Notes: a model not told the origin generated them from the sequence alone. Shown: positions 27,056 to 35,253, counted from the stretch's first letter. The stretch is 41,592 nucleotides of DNA from Elusimicrobiota bacterium (GCA_018816525.1 JAHIVV010000001.1:1-41592), one strand, 5' to 3'. A program made the numbers and translations.

Positions 27056-27510
27056 TTGCTTCTCCTGGCGCACTTGTTGTCTATTGCTTTAATTTTGTCA
27101 ATTCTCTTTGTGTGCCTATTGCCTTCAAAAGGCGTAGCTATCCATATTTTTATCCATTTGTTTATTTGCTCTGACGAGAAAAACCTGGTTCCTACGCACA
27201 AAACATTGGCGTCATTATGTTTTGACGCAAGGGAAGCAATTTCATCCGAATAACACAGCGCGGCGCGGATGCCATAAAATTTGTTCGCCGCTATGCTCAT
27301 TCCCACACCCGAACCGCAGGCAAGGATTCCTTTTTCGCATTCACCCTTTTCTACGTACCTGCAGACTGTTTGCGCATAATCAGGATAATCAACGCTCTCA
27401 GCGCTGAAACAACCGCAATCGATGACCTTATGGCCTTCGGACTTTAAATAATCTATTATCTTCTCTTTTGCAGGAAAAGCCGCATGGTCACATCCGAAAG
27501 CTATAATCGT
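27052..27510 (-). CDS. rpiB: Ribose-5-phosphate isomerase B, with a non-canonical start codon
   Basis: RpiB interconverts ribose-5-phosphate and ribulose-5-phosphate (some members use other pentose or hexose phosphates). The frame encodes IIAFGCDHAAFPAKEKI at the N-terminus and the active-site block ACGSGVGMSIAANK, with catalytic Cys near residue 65. At 152 aa it is full length, with no internal stop or frameshift. No ATG, GTG or TTG lies in frame before the conserved N-terminus: an in-frame TGA at 27520-27522 precedes GAG GCG CTT ACG ATT ATA. Homologues begin M(K)IAIGSDHA, placing the start at ACG 27510 or ATT 27507. The GAGAGG Shine-Dalgarno is 5 or 8 nt upstream of these codons. ATT initiation is known for infC. 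A sequencing error turning ATG into ACG is the main alternative. Confidence 0.88.
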   Translation of the reverse strand, partial: TIIAFGCDHAAFPAKEKIIDYLKSEGHKVIDCGCFSAESVDYPDYAQTVCRYVEKGECEKGILACGSGVGMSIAANKFYGIRAALCYSDEIASLASKHNDANVLCVGTRFFSSEQINKWIKIWIATPFEGNRHTKRIDKIKAIDNKCARRSK

Positions 27511-27523
27511 AAGCGCCTCTCAA

Positions 27524-28549
27524 TTATCTGTTTGGTTCTATAATAACCTTTATTGATTCTTTTGCTTCGCTTACTAATTTAAATCCAAGTCCGGCTTGCG
27601 CAAGGCCAAGCCTATGTGTAATCATTTTATTTACAGGAATTCTTTTTGAGCGGATCATCTCTACGGCCAATAAAAGGTCATAAGGGGCTCCGCCGTAGGA
27701 AAATACAAATTTTATTCCGTCACGCCAGTAATCATTTATCGGCAATGAAACCGGTTCGCCTGTTGAGGTTGGCGCAAAAAATAATACCGTTCCGCCTTTA
27801 TCTATGCATTGCAATGCCTGCGCAAAAGCGGCAGGGGCGCCGGTGGAAACAACTATATAATCAGCTTTTCTGTTGTCGTTAACTTTTAGTAACTGTTCAA
27901 GAACGTTTTCTTTGGAATTTATCACGAAATCCGCTCCGGCTTGTTTTGCTGCGTTCATGCGGTAATCACTGACATCCGTTGCAATAATTCTACTGAGGCC
28001 TGTTGCGCGCGCATACGCGATGTGCAGTAAACCGGCCATGCCGCTGCCTAAAACAAGCAAAGTTTTCGCGCTCTGAAAACCCGCTGTTCTTTGGCCGCGG
28101 ATTATACATGCCAGGGGTTCAATGAAAGTGCCATCCTCAAAAGACATTTCTTCAGGGATAATATAAATCCCGCGGTCAACGTTTAATTGCGGCACCTGTA
28201 TATATTCTGAAAAACCGCCGGGATAAAAATTTGTTTTTTGCAGGGTTTCACAGGCCGTGTGCTGCCCTTCTAAACAATAGCGGCAGGTGTTGCAGGGAAC
28301 ATGGTGCGATACAAAAACCCTGTCACCAATTTTATATTGCTTTACTTCGCTGCCTGTGGAAACAATTTCACCGGTTATCTCATGCCCGAGGACCAGAGGA
28401 GCTTTCTTTATACGATACCATTCAAGCACATCACTGCCGCAAATACCGCTGGCGGCAACTTTTACAAGAACCTCGCCCGGGCCAATTTCAGGCTTGGGCA
28501 TTTCCTGTAAACGCACGTCCCGGTTGTTATAATACATTGCAACACGCAT
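27524..28549 (-). CDS. Zinc-dependent medium-chain dehydrogenase
   Basis: An alcohol/polyol/threonine dehydrogenase family protein of 341 aa. Catalytic zinc ligands are Cys37 (GICGSD), His56-Glu57 (GHE) and Glu in FIEPLACI. The structural zinc site is Cys86, 89, 92 and 100. The nucleotide-binding fold has VLGSGMAGLLHIAYARATG. The substrate cannot be deduced; relatives oxidise sorbitol, threonine or other secondary alcohols with NAD(P). It lies between the LsrF-like aldolase and rpiB in the operon (gaps of 4 and 13 bp), which favours a sugar or polyol-phosphate pathway. Confidence 0.88.
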   Translation of the reverse strand: MRVAMYYNNRDVRLQEMPKPEIGPGEVLVKVAASGICGSDVLEWYRIKKAPLVLGHEITGEIVSTGSEVKQYKIGDRVFVSHHVPCNTCRYCLEGQHTACETLQKTNFYPGGFSEYIQVPQLNVDRGIYIIPEEMSFEDGTFIEPLACIIRGQRTAGFQSAKTLLVLGSGMAGLLHIAYARATGLSRIIATDVSDYRMNAAKQAGADFVINSKENVLEQLLKVNDNRKADYIVVSTGAPAAFAQALQCIDKGGTVLFFAPTSTGEPVSLPINDYWRDGIKFVFSYGGAPYDLLLAVEMIRSKRIPVNKMITHRLGLAQAGLGFKLVSEAKESIKVIIEPNR

Positions 28550-28553
28550 ATTT

Positions 28554-29339
28554 TTATTTTTTCCTGCTTAAAGATTTAAACAGACCAAACGCTTTTTCTA
28601 CGCTTGCTTTTTCATGAACAACTGCCCTTACCGCCTGAATCATTGCCACCGGATGGGCGGATTGAAATATATTCCTTCCCATATCAACACCGGAAGCTCC
28701 GCTTGAAATAGCATTGTAGGCAAGCTTTAGCGCATCCTTTTCTTCCAGTTTTTTACCGCCTGCAATAACTACCGGTACCGGGCAAGTTTTCACAACCTTT
28801 TCAAAATTATCGCAATAGTAGGTTTTGACAATGTGCGCGCCAAGCTCTGCGCATATCCTGCAGGCTAAACTTAAATACCTGGCATCACGTACCATATCTT
28901 TACCTACGGCCGTTACAGCTAAAACCGGTATGCCGTATCTTTGGCCTGCATCGACAAGTTTTCCTAAATTGATTAATGTTTCTTTTTCGTTGGGCGCTCC
29001 GACAAAAATTTGAAGAGCCGCACCGCAAACATTTAGGCGTATAGCATCTTCCATGGCTACCGTGAGGCTTTCGTTCGACAATTCGCTTAAAATACTTGTT
29101 CCACCGGAAACTCTCAAGACAATCGGAATATCATTGCCTGCATCTACGCAGGAACGCAATACTCCCCTTGTAAGCATCAAAGTATCGGCATAAGGTAAAA
29201 GAGGTTTGATAGTTTTTGAAGGAACTTCAAGGCCGCTTGTAGGCCCAAGAAAATATCCATGATCAACCGCCAGCATCACGGTTTTGTTTGTTTTTGGCTT
29301 GATTATTCTTGAAATACGATTTTTTAATCCCCAATCCAT
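28554..29339 (-). CDS. LsrF/DeoC-family class I aldolase or thiolase
   Basis: A 261-aa TIM-barrel enzyme. It closely follows E. coli LsrF (3-hydroxy-5-phosphonooxypentane-2,4-dione thiolase) along its length: start [35 protein letters not shown], the Schiff-base lysine region [26 protein letters not shown] and [14 protein letters not shown]. No lsr transporter or kinase genes are present, so autoinducer-2 breakdown is unlikely. The same family includes archaeal-type FBP aldolase and ADH synthase. With tpiA two genes upstream, an aldolase step yielding triose phosphate is plausible. A full AAGGAGGAAT Shine-Dalgarno precedes the ATG. Confidence 0.85.
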   Translation of the reverse strand: MDWGLKNRISRIIKPKTNKTVMLAVDHGYFLGPTSGLEVPSKTIKPLLPYADTLMLTRGVLRSCVDAGNDIPIVLRVSGGTSILSELSNESLTVAMEDAIRLNVCGAALQIFVGAPNEKETLINLGKLVDAGQRYGIPVLAVTAVGKDMVRDARYLSLACRICAELGAHIVKTYYCDNFEKVVKTCPVPVVIAGGKKLEEKDALKLAYNAISSGASGVDMGRNIFQSAHPVAMIQAVRAVVHEKASVEKAFGLFKSLSRKK

Positions 29340-29357
29340 TTATTCCTCCTTAATACC

Positions 29358-29942
29358 CTACAAAATAATTATCTTGTCTCCATTTTTTAATCCGCATGCA
29401 TTTGCTTCATCAGTATCCAGGTGGCATTCAGCTGCATAATCCTTATTTACACGACAGACTACGTCGCAAAATATTGTTTCTCTCCCAGTGCCTATGCCCG
29501 CCTTGACCTGCACTATTTCTGAATCCTTGATTCCAAGAACTTCTGCATCCACAGGCGTCATGTGAACATGTCTTTTTGCTATGACACAGCCTTCTTTTAA
29601 TTCAACTTTGCCTTTAGGCCCTATTAGAGTAATCGGAGCAGAAGCTTCAAGTTTTCCTGATTCCCTTACCGGAGGATTGATTCCCAACGGAAAGCTGTCT
29701 GTTCTCGAAATTTCTACCTGGGTTTGTTTTCTTACCGGCCCGATTATTCTTACGTTATCAATTTTATTTCTTGGGGTGGCTATAGTGACTGTTTCTTTGC
29801 AGGCAAACTGGCCCGGCTGGACCAAGTCGCGGATATTTGTAAGCTTTGCGCCTGTTCCGAATAAAACCTGCAGGTCCTGTTCAGAAACATGAAGATGCCT
29901 GTTTGATATGTTTGCCATTATCGGTTTTTTTGATCTGTCCAT
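29358..29942 (-). CDS. pduL: Phosphate propanoyltransferase-like protein PduL (PTAC)
   Basis: A 194-aa acyl-CoA:phosphate acyltransferase, non-homologous to Pta. Paired PduL domains carry the metal-binding His clusters SNRHLHVS (residues 13-20) and AKRHVHMTPVDAE in the second half, plus the acidic ECHLDTDEANACGL segment. PduL makes propanoyl- or acetyl-phosphate from the CoA ester. It is best known from bacterial microcompartments, but no shell-protein gene is in the window and no obvious N-terminal encapsulation helix is present. It therefore probably acts in the cytosol in substrate-level phosphorylation or acetate metabolism. Confidence 0.92.
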   Translation of the reverse strand: MDRSKKPIMANISNRHLHVSEQDLQVLFGTGAKLTNIRDLVQPGQFACKETVTIATPRNKIDNVRIIGPVRKQTQVEISRTDSFPLGINPPVRESGKLEASAPITLIGPKGKVELKEGCVIAKRHVHMTPVDAEVLGIKDSEIVQVKAGIGTGRETIFCDVVCRVNKDYAAECHLDTDEANACGLKNGDKIIIL

Positions 29943-29970
29943 GATATTTTTTACCCCTTTAATATTCCTT

Positions 29971-30726
29971 TTACCCTTGGTATTTTATAAGTTTTGTATA
30001 TGAATCCACTTCCAATGCCGCTCCTCCTACAAGCCCGCCGTCAATATCAGTTTGTTTCATGAGTTCCGACACATTGTCCGGCTTTACTGAACCGCCGTAA
30101 AGAATTCTTACATTGGCTCCGGCATCTTTTCCGTACATTTCAGAAAATAATTTTCTTACGAACTGGTGTACTTCCTGCGCTTGGGCGGGTGTTGCGGTTT
30201 TTCCGGTTCCGATAGCCCAAACCGGCTCATAGGCAATGACAACTTCAGAACTTTGACTGCCTGTTAAACCTGCAAGCCCTTCTTTTATTTGTTTTCCCAG
30301 CACATCAAACGTGATATTTTTTTCCCTTTCTTCCAGAGTTTCACCGACACAAACTATCGGAATAAGCCTGAATTTGAAAGCAGAAACCATTTTTTTGTTT
30401 ACTGTCTGGTTTGTTTCGCCGAAATACTGCCTTCTTTCTGAATGCCCGATGATGACATATTTGCAGCCGGCGTCAATAAGCATTTTCGGAGATATTTCTC
30501 CGGTGAATGCGCCCTTTTCTTCCCAGTGCATATTCTGGGCTCCGATAGAAATATTAGTGCCCTGTGCCGCTTCTTTTACTGAATTCAAGGCTGTGAAAAC
30601 GGGGCAAATTACAATTTCACAATCTTTTACGTCAGAAATATTGCCTTTTAAATTCTTTACAAAATCAACAGATTCTCCGACTGTTTTGTGCATCTTCCAA
30701 TTACCCGCCATTATTGGTTTTCTCAT
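29971..30726 (-). CDS. tpiA: Triosephosphate isomerase
   Basis: A glycolytic TIM-barrel enzyme interconverting DHAP and glyceraldehyde-3-phosphate. At 251 aa it carries GNWKMHKT (catalytic Lys near residue 11), YVIIGHSERRQYFGET (His near 95), AYEPVWAIGTGKTATPAQAQEVH (Glu near 165) and the phosphate-binding YGGSVKPDN and GLVGGAAL. It is the first gene of the minus-strand operon. The start has a GGAG Shine-Dalgarno, and the leader is about 42 nt from the predicted start site. Confidence 0.97.
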   Translation of the reverse strand: MRKPIMAGNWKMHKTVGESVDFVKNLKGNISDVKDCEIVICPVFTALNSVKEAAQGTNISIGAQNMHWEEKGAFTGEISPKMLIDAGCKYVIIGHSERRQYFGETNQTVNKKMVSAFKFRLIPIVCVGETLEEREKNITFDVLGKQIKEGLAGLTGSQSSEVVIAYEPVWAIGTGKTATPAQAQEVHQFVRKLFSEMYGKDAGANVRILYGGSVKPDNVSELMKQTDIDGGLVGGAALEVDSYTKLIKYQG

Positions 30727-30774
30727 GGTATAAACTCCTCTCTTTATAATTAGAACTGCTTATACAACGCTGTA

Positions 30775-30803
30775 ATTATAATATATTACAAACACAAAGA
30801 CAA
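30775..30803 (-). promoter_or_regulatory. Promoter of the tpiA operon
   Basis: On the minus strand, TTGTCT (30798-30803) and TATAAT (30775-30780) are spaced 17 bp. The expected start is near 30768. All 13 genes from tpiA to the PfkB kinase follow with gaps of at most 52 bp or overlaps, so this is the likely main promoter. Confidence 0.7.
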
Positions 30804-30809
30804 GATACG

Positions 30810-30828
30810 GTACATGTGCGTACATGTG
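30810..30828. repeat. Tandem GTACATGTG repeat upstream of the tpiA promoter
   Basis: GTACATGTG occurs at 30810-30818 and 30820-30828, one helical turn (10 bp) apart, directly upstream of the -35 box. Each copy contains the palindrome ACATGT. The position suits an activator site, but no cognate regulator is identified. Confidence 0.45.
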
Positions 30829-30854
30829 ATAGCTAACAGCAAATCCGTGATTTG

Positions 30855-32321
30855 TTACTTTTTCAGTTCGGTTAGGAGATCTTTTAGGTTAATAACGGCG
30901 ATGGTTGTGGTATTATCCGACTTGGCATAGGGCAATATCAGGTTTTGGTTGTGAATCAGTACCCCGCAGGTATAAACAACATTGGGTACATATCCAGACA
31001 TTTCAGTTTTGTCAGGCATTATTAAAGGTTCTTTCAGGCGCCCTAACACAATAGTGGGATCGTTTTTGTCTAACAAAACTGCGCTGATACAGTATCTTCT
31101 TACGGGGCCGACTCCGTGAGTAAGCACAAGCCAGCCGGCGTCGGTTTCAACCGGGGAACCGCCATTGCCGACTTGAATAAACTCCCACTCGTAGGCCGGT
31201 TTCATTACAAGCTGGGTTTCCTGCCAGAAATGAATATTATCCGAATACATTAAAAAAAGATTTTCGTTGTCCTGCCGGGAAAGCATCGCGTATTTTCCGT
31301 TAATTTTACGTGGAAATAAGGCCATTCCTTTATTTTCTACTGCCTTTCCGTTGAGTGTTATCATCTTGATATGCGAAAAGTCTCTTGTTTCCACAAGCTG
31401 GGGCAAAATGATCCTGCCGTCATAAGCTGTATAGGTCGCATAGTAGGTTTTCGTGCCGTCATCGTCTGTAAAAAGAACAAACCTCGCGTCCTCAATACCG
31501 TTTTGTTCCGCAGGGGAAGCAGGGAATATTACTAAGTCAGACAGTTTTTTGGATGCAGGAAGCTCGGTTTCATAATTGGATAAAGCAAGCAAAAGTATTT
31601 TTTCGTATGCCAGGGCGTCTGCCTGTGTTTTTTTTCTGCTGCCGTCAAACGCCACCTTTTTTAAACTGTCCGTCAGCTCTAAAAACGCAAACGTATCCTT
31701 GAGCGAATCCAATACGCACACGGAAAAATCATTTTCCAGATCCATTTCCAAAAGTTTCATATGAAAAGTTTTTTTATCATAAAACGGGTTCTGCACATGC
31801 AGAGCCGGTATGGCAAATTTTCCCGGATTATCTATAATAATGGAATTATTTCTGTCGATAGTTCCGATTCTGAAGGTTAACGATGAAATATGCCCTTCGC
31901 CCGTGGCCCTGAGGCTCATTATAAAACGTAAAGCTCCTTCGGGAAGATTGGCCTGGTCCGGATGAGGGATTATGGACGGGTTGAAAAGGGCGGCTGATTC
32001 AAAAGTATATTCGCTTGAAAAGTACGAACCAATTAACAATTTTCTTTCTTTGGATGGCTGTAAGTCGGTAAACAAATGTGACTGAATCATTTTGTAATGT
32101 TCCAGAAATATCGATTCTATGTTTTCGTGCCGTCCCGCAAAATCTTTTAAAATTTTATTGAGCTGATTTAAAACAGAATTCTCGGACAGCGACATTACAC
32201 GTGAAATAATATTAACAATTTGTAATTCATTTCTTGGTACGAAAGGCCTTAGTATGGTTCTGGTTTTGTCAGGAGTGAGCGAAATATTTGAATTTTGAGC
32301 GAAAGACGCGATTGTTGTCAT
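30855..32321 (-). CDS. GH130-family glycosidase/phosphorylase (mannoside phosphorylase-like)
   Basis: A 488-aa protein with an N-terminal helical extension (about 1-120) and a five-bladed propeller of GH130 type. Family motifs include NGIEDARFVLFTDDDGTKTYYATYTAYDG (general-acid Asp), GNGGSPVETDAGWLVLTHGVGPVRRY and GYVPNVVYTCGVLIH. GH130 enzymes mostly phosphorolyse beta-mannosides (beta-1,4 or beta-1,2), releasing mannose-1-phosphate. The longer N-terminal version is common beside glycosyltransferases. It follows the GT4 gene by 16 bp with a GGGAGA Shine-Dalgarno, so the two probably build and recycle one manno-oligosaccharide or similar glycan. Linkage and sugar are not determinable here. 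Confidence 0.85.
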   Translation of the reverse strand: MTTIASFAQNSNISLTPDKTRTILRPFVPRNELQIVNIISRVMSLSENSVLNQLNKILKDFAGRHENIESIFLEHYKMIQSHLFTDLQPSKERKLLIGSYFSSEYTFESAALFNPSIIPHPDQANLPEGALRFIMSLRATGEGHISSLTFRIGTIDRNNSIIIDNPGKFAIPALHVQNPFYDKKTFHMKLLEMDLENDFSVCVLDSLKDTFAFLELTDSLKKVAFDGSRKKTQADALAYEKILLLALSNYETELPASKKLSDLVIFPASPAEQNGIEDARFVLFTDDDGTKTYYATYTAYDGRIILPQLVETRDFSHIKMITLNGKAVENKGMALFPRKINGKYAMLSRQDNENLFLMYSDNIHFWQETQLVMKPAYEWEFIQVGNGGSPVETDAGWLVLTHGVGPVRRYCISAVLLDKNDPTIVLGRLKEPLIMPDKTEMSGYVPNVVYTCGVLIHNQNLILPYAKSDNTTTIAVINLKDLLTELKK

Positions 32322-32337
32322 ACTTCTCCCTGGGATA

Positions 32338-34632
32338 TTATTTGGATGCCGGCAATTTCTGGCTTCTAAGTATGTTTTGTACTGTAGTCAACTCTGCCAA
32401 GGAGGCGTAAAAAGAAAGGCTTGATTCGGCTCCTTCGTTCTGGTTAACGCGGTCAACATGAAGCGCATCGCGGCAGCCTCCGGTTAAAGCGTCATATAAA
32501 GGAATGTCCAGGTCGTTGCGTCCCATGAACCACTGAAAAGCTTTTCGCGCTTCGGTATACCACATCAGGCCGCCGGTGGTATGAAAAGCTTCAATACAGG
32601 CTGAAATCATTGTGAAAGCTTCAACCGGCTGCTGGTCAGCTATTGAAATTTCTTCGCCCCGTTTGTAGAATCCGCTGGATCCGACCGGACGGAAACGGTT
32701 TTTTGAAGATGTCTGGATTTTAATCAGCCACGCAAGCGATTTGAGCCCCGAGTCAAGCATTTCCTGATTTTCAAGCCATCTGCCGCTTAAGATGAGCGCA
32801 TGAGAAAGCCTCGCGTTGCAATAAGTAACAACGGGTTCAAACCAGGGCCAATCTTCGGAGCTATGCACTTTAAAAAGTTCAAAAAGTTTTTTGGCTAAGG
32901 ACTGGCGTATCTGGTGGACGCGGCGGTCTCCGTCAAAACATCTCAGGTATTCGTGCAGGCCTATGATACAAAAGGCCCACGCCCTGGGCGAGCTAAAATC
33001 ACAGACGGGCTGTAATGATTTTTCAAAAAGCATATTTGCAAAATTTCTGAAGCCCGCGTTTGTAGTCCTGCCGATACAAGTACCCAGCGCCCAAATAGCC
33101 CTGCCGTGAGAATCTTCCGAGCCGACGCCGTTTGCTTCATCTACCCAGGTACGGTTATAATTCATAAAATTTCTATAACGGTTGGTTTTTACATTAAAAG
33201 CGCTGTTGAGGAAAGCCAGGTATATGGTTGCCATGTCCGCAAGTTTTGTTTTATCGCCTTCTTTGAGTTCATCAAGAAAAATCGTAAGAATAAGGGCCCG
33301 GGCATTATCGTCGGTACAGTAACCTTCGGCCAAATTGGGTATATTGTAAGTCGCGTGCTGGATAATTCCTGTTGAATCGGTCATTCTGTATAAATGATCA
33401 AGCTTGAAAGCTGGCAATTCGGGCAATTCCTGGTCGAGTGAAGCCAGGACAAGTTTTTTGTGGATTAGCGTGGGGTGTTTTAACCTGGCTTCTTTGAAAG
33501 TCTCCATGTAGAGCTTTCCTGTATTGTTCCAGGTCATTTCTCTTCCCAAAATAAAAGCATTTTTACGCAGGGTGTTGCGTTTATTGTCATCGCGGATAAG
33601 GCCCAATACTTCCCGTGATATTGCTTCTGGGTTATTAAAAGGCACCAGTATTCCTCTTCCTTCGTCAAGCAATTCTGCGGCATGCCAGTAGGGAGTGGAA
33701 ATGACGGCGTTACCCGCGCCGAAAGAGTAAGCGAGAGTTCCTGAAACGGCCTGTTTTTCGTCAAGATAAGGAGTTATATAAATATCAGCCGTTACAATGA
33801 ACTCTTTCAATTCTTCCATCGTGACAAACCTGTTATAAAAAATTACGTTTTTAACAATACCCAATTCTTCCGCCAGGTTCTGAAGTTTTAGACGGTAGGC
33901 CTCGCCTTCTTCACGCAAAAGATTGGGATGAGTGGCTCCAAGGATCACATAAACTACATTTGGATATTCTTTTACGATAGAAGGCAAAGCATGAAGTACG
34001 TTTTCTATTCCTTTGTTAGGCGAAAGAAGCCCGAAAGTCAGCAGGACGAATTTTCCTGCCAGCCCGAACTGATCTTTGTAGAAATTAGAGTCAATAAAGG
34101 GGATGTCGGGAATACCGTGAGGGATTAAACGAACCTTGTTTTCTGGAACTTTATAAATATCTGTGAGAAAATCAGCTGATCTTTTTGTCATAACCACAAA
34201 TATATCCGATAATTCCGTTAATCCTTCCATTACATGCATTTGTTCGGTATTCGGGTTTTTAAGGACGGTATGCAAGGTAGTGACTACGGGCATTTGCAAT
34301 TTTTTAAGAAGTGAAAGGATGTAAACTCCGGAAGGGCCGCCGAAAATGCCGTACTCGTGCTGTAAGGAAACAATGTTGACGGCATTAATGTTGATAAAAT
34401 CCGCAGCGCGTTTATAGGAATCAATTTCCTGTTCCCTGATTTCAAATCTTACGCAATCAGGATAGTCGTAGCCTTCTTTGGTGTCATTGACGGGAATAGC
34501 AAAACAGTTAATGTTGTGGAATTGGTTTGCAATGGATTCATAAAGGGTTTCTGTAAACGTGGCGATACCGCATTTACGGGGCAAATAGTTGCCGATAAAA
34601 ACAATCTTTTTGATTTCAGGAATATTGTTCAT
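32338..34632 (-). CDS. GT4 glycosyltransferase with a C-terminal (alpha/alpha)6-like domain
   Basis: A two-part protein of 764 aa. Residues 1-385 form a GT-B glycosyltransferase of family 4: RKCGIATFTETLYES, LQHEYGIFGGPSG, the hinge region TFGLLSPNKGIENVL, and the donor-binding YLDEKQAVSGTLAYSFGAG. Residues 395-764 resemble all-helical glycan-processing domains (YCTDDNARALIL, DSHGRAIWALG, DWPWFEPVVTYCNARLSHALI). It is probably cytoplasmic. Architecture and the adjacent GH130 gene point to making an oligosaccharide or storage glycan. It begins 13 bp after brnA, so it could be partly transcribed with the toxin-antitoxin operon or from a promoter within it. Confidence 0.83.
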   Translation of the reverse strand: MNNIPEIKKIVFIGNYLPRKCGIATFTETLYESIANQFHNINCFAIPVNDTKEGYDYPDCVRFEIREQEIDSYKRAADFININAVNIVSLQHEYGIFGGPSGVYILSLLKKLQMPVVTTLHTVLKNPNTEQMHVMEGLTELSDIFVVMTKRSADFLTDIYKVPENKVRLIPHGIPDIPFIDSNFYKDQFGLAGKFVLLTFGLLSPNKGIENVLHALPSIVKEYPNVVYVILGATHPNLLREEGEAYRLKLQNLAEELGIVKNVIFYNRFVTMEELKEFIVTADIYITPYLDEKQAVSGTLAYSFGAGNAVISTPYWHAAELLDEGRGILVPFNNPEAISREVLGLIRDDNKRNTLRKNAFILGREMTWNNTGKLYMETFKEARLKHPTLIHKKLVLASLDQELPELPAFKLDHLYRMTDSTGIIQHATYNIPNLAEGYCTDDNARALILTIFLDELKEGDKTKLADMATIYLAFLNSAFNVKTNRYRNFMNYNRTWVDEANGVGSEDSHGRAIWALGTCIGRTTNAGFRNFANMLFEKSLQPVCDFSSPRAWAFCIIGLHEYLRCFDGDRRVHQIRQSLAKKLFELFKVHSSEDWPWFEPVVTYCNARLSHALILSGRWLENQEMLDSGLKSLAWLIKIQTSSKNRFRPVGSSGFYKRGEEISIADQQPVEAFTMISACIEAFHTTGGLMWYTEARKAFQWFMGRNDLDIPLYDALTGGCRDALHVDRVNQNEGAESSLSFYASLAELTTVQNILRSQKLPASK

Positions 34633-34645
34633 GCAGGTTCACCGC

Positions 34646-34924
34646 TCAAACCTTATGGAATTCTTTTTCTATGCGATCCGCTAAATATGTTTTTATCAAA
34701 GATTGGTAAGGTATATTGTTTTTATTGGCTAACACTTTTATTCTTTCCAGCAACGGAACCGGAAATCTAATAGGTATGGATTTTGAGCTTGGTTTTAGGT
34801 TGGGAAGTATTACCTTTTTTGCTTTAGACCAATCAACATATTCTGTTGAGTCGTGTTTTGCCCAAAATTCCGTTTCTTCTGATTCATTTCTAAATTTAGG
34901 AATGTTTTTTAGTTTTTTCATCAT
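34646..34924 (-). CDS. brnA: BrnA/CopG-like antitoxin
   Basis: A 92-aa antitoxin. The N-terminal part EETEFWAKHDSTEYVDWSKAKKV is the toxin-facing segment. The C-terminal part PIRFPVPLLERIKVLANKNNIPYQSLIKTYLADRI is a ribbon-helix-helix DNA-binding domain of the CopG type. It binds and neutralises BrnT and represses its own operon. The start ATG 34924 (or 34921) overlaps the brnT 3' end by 29 (or 26) bp, so translation is coupled. The toxin-first gene order is typical for brnTA. Confidence 0.9.
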   Translation of the reverse strand: MMKKLKNIPKFRNESEETEFWAKHDSTEYVDWSKAKKVILPNLKPSSKSIPIRFPVPLLERIKVLANKNNIPYQSLIKTYLADRIEKEFHKV

Positions 34925-35210
34925 ACATTTTCCTCTCTTTTTTGCTCATATTTCTTGCAGAAATTACTCTTATTTTGTTTTTTCTTATTGTAAAAACAAC
35001 GAATAAACGTCTTTCAGCTAATGTGGCGCCCAATGCGTAATATCTTTGTTCTGCTACTGAATGTGCCTCATCCGGCATGACAGTTAAAGGCTCATTGAAA
35101 AAGATTTCTTCGCACTCGAATATCTCAACGCCGTGTTTCTTGAATATTTTGTCTTTGTTCCAGGCGTCCCACTCAAATTCGTGAATGTTAAGTATAAAAT
35201 CTATTTTCAT
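34896..35210 (-). CDS. brnT: BrnT-family ribonuclease toxin
   Basis: A 104-aa RelE-fold RNase toxin. Family features are EFEWDAWNKDKIFKKHGVEIFECEEIF at the N-terminus, a middle EQRYYALGATLAERRLFVVFT strand pair, and KIRVISARNMSKKERKMY, with the conserved Arg residues, at the C-terminus. All expected regions are present, so it appears intact. The ATG lies 14 bp after a TATAAT box and lacks a Shine-Dalgarno. The pair may stabilise the chromosome region or respond to stress. Confidence 0.92.
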   Translation of the reverse strand: MKIDFILNIHEFEWDAWNKDKIFKKHGVEIFECEEIFFNEPLTVMPDEAHSVAEQRYYALGATLAERRLFVVFTIRKNKIRVISARNMSKKERKMYDEKTKKHS

Positions 35211-35224
35211 GTTGTATATACCAT

Positions 35225-35253
35225 ATTATACATCAGGAGTTGCAACTAGTCAA
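35225..35253 (-). promoter_or_regulatory. brnTA promoter with a palindromic operator in the spacer
   Basis: TTGACT (35248-35253), 17 bp, TATAAT (35225-35230). The spacer holds the perfect palindrome AGTTGCAACT (35238-35247) abutting the -35 box. An imperfect TGTATA/TATACA inverted repeat covers the -10 and the start site. Either could be the BrnA operator. The predicted leader is about 8 nt. Confidence 0.7.

Noticed and set aside
27052-27306. An 84-aa protein starting at ATG 27306
   Set aside because: It is only the C-terminal half of RpiB. The upstream frame is open and encodes the conserved N-terminus and active-site Cys.
28554-29339. Autoinducer-2 degradation by LsrF
   Set aside because: No lsrACDB, lsrK or lsrG genes are nearby. 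The family has several other functions, and the neighbours fit sugar metabolism better.
29358-30726. A bacterial microcompartment locus
   Set aside because: PduL is suggestive, but no shell proteins or signature enzymes occur anywhere in the window.
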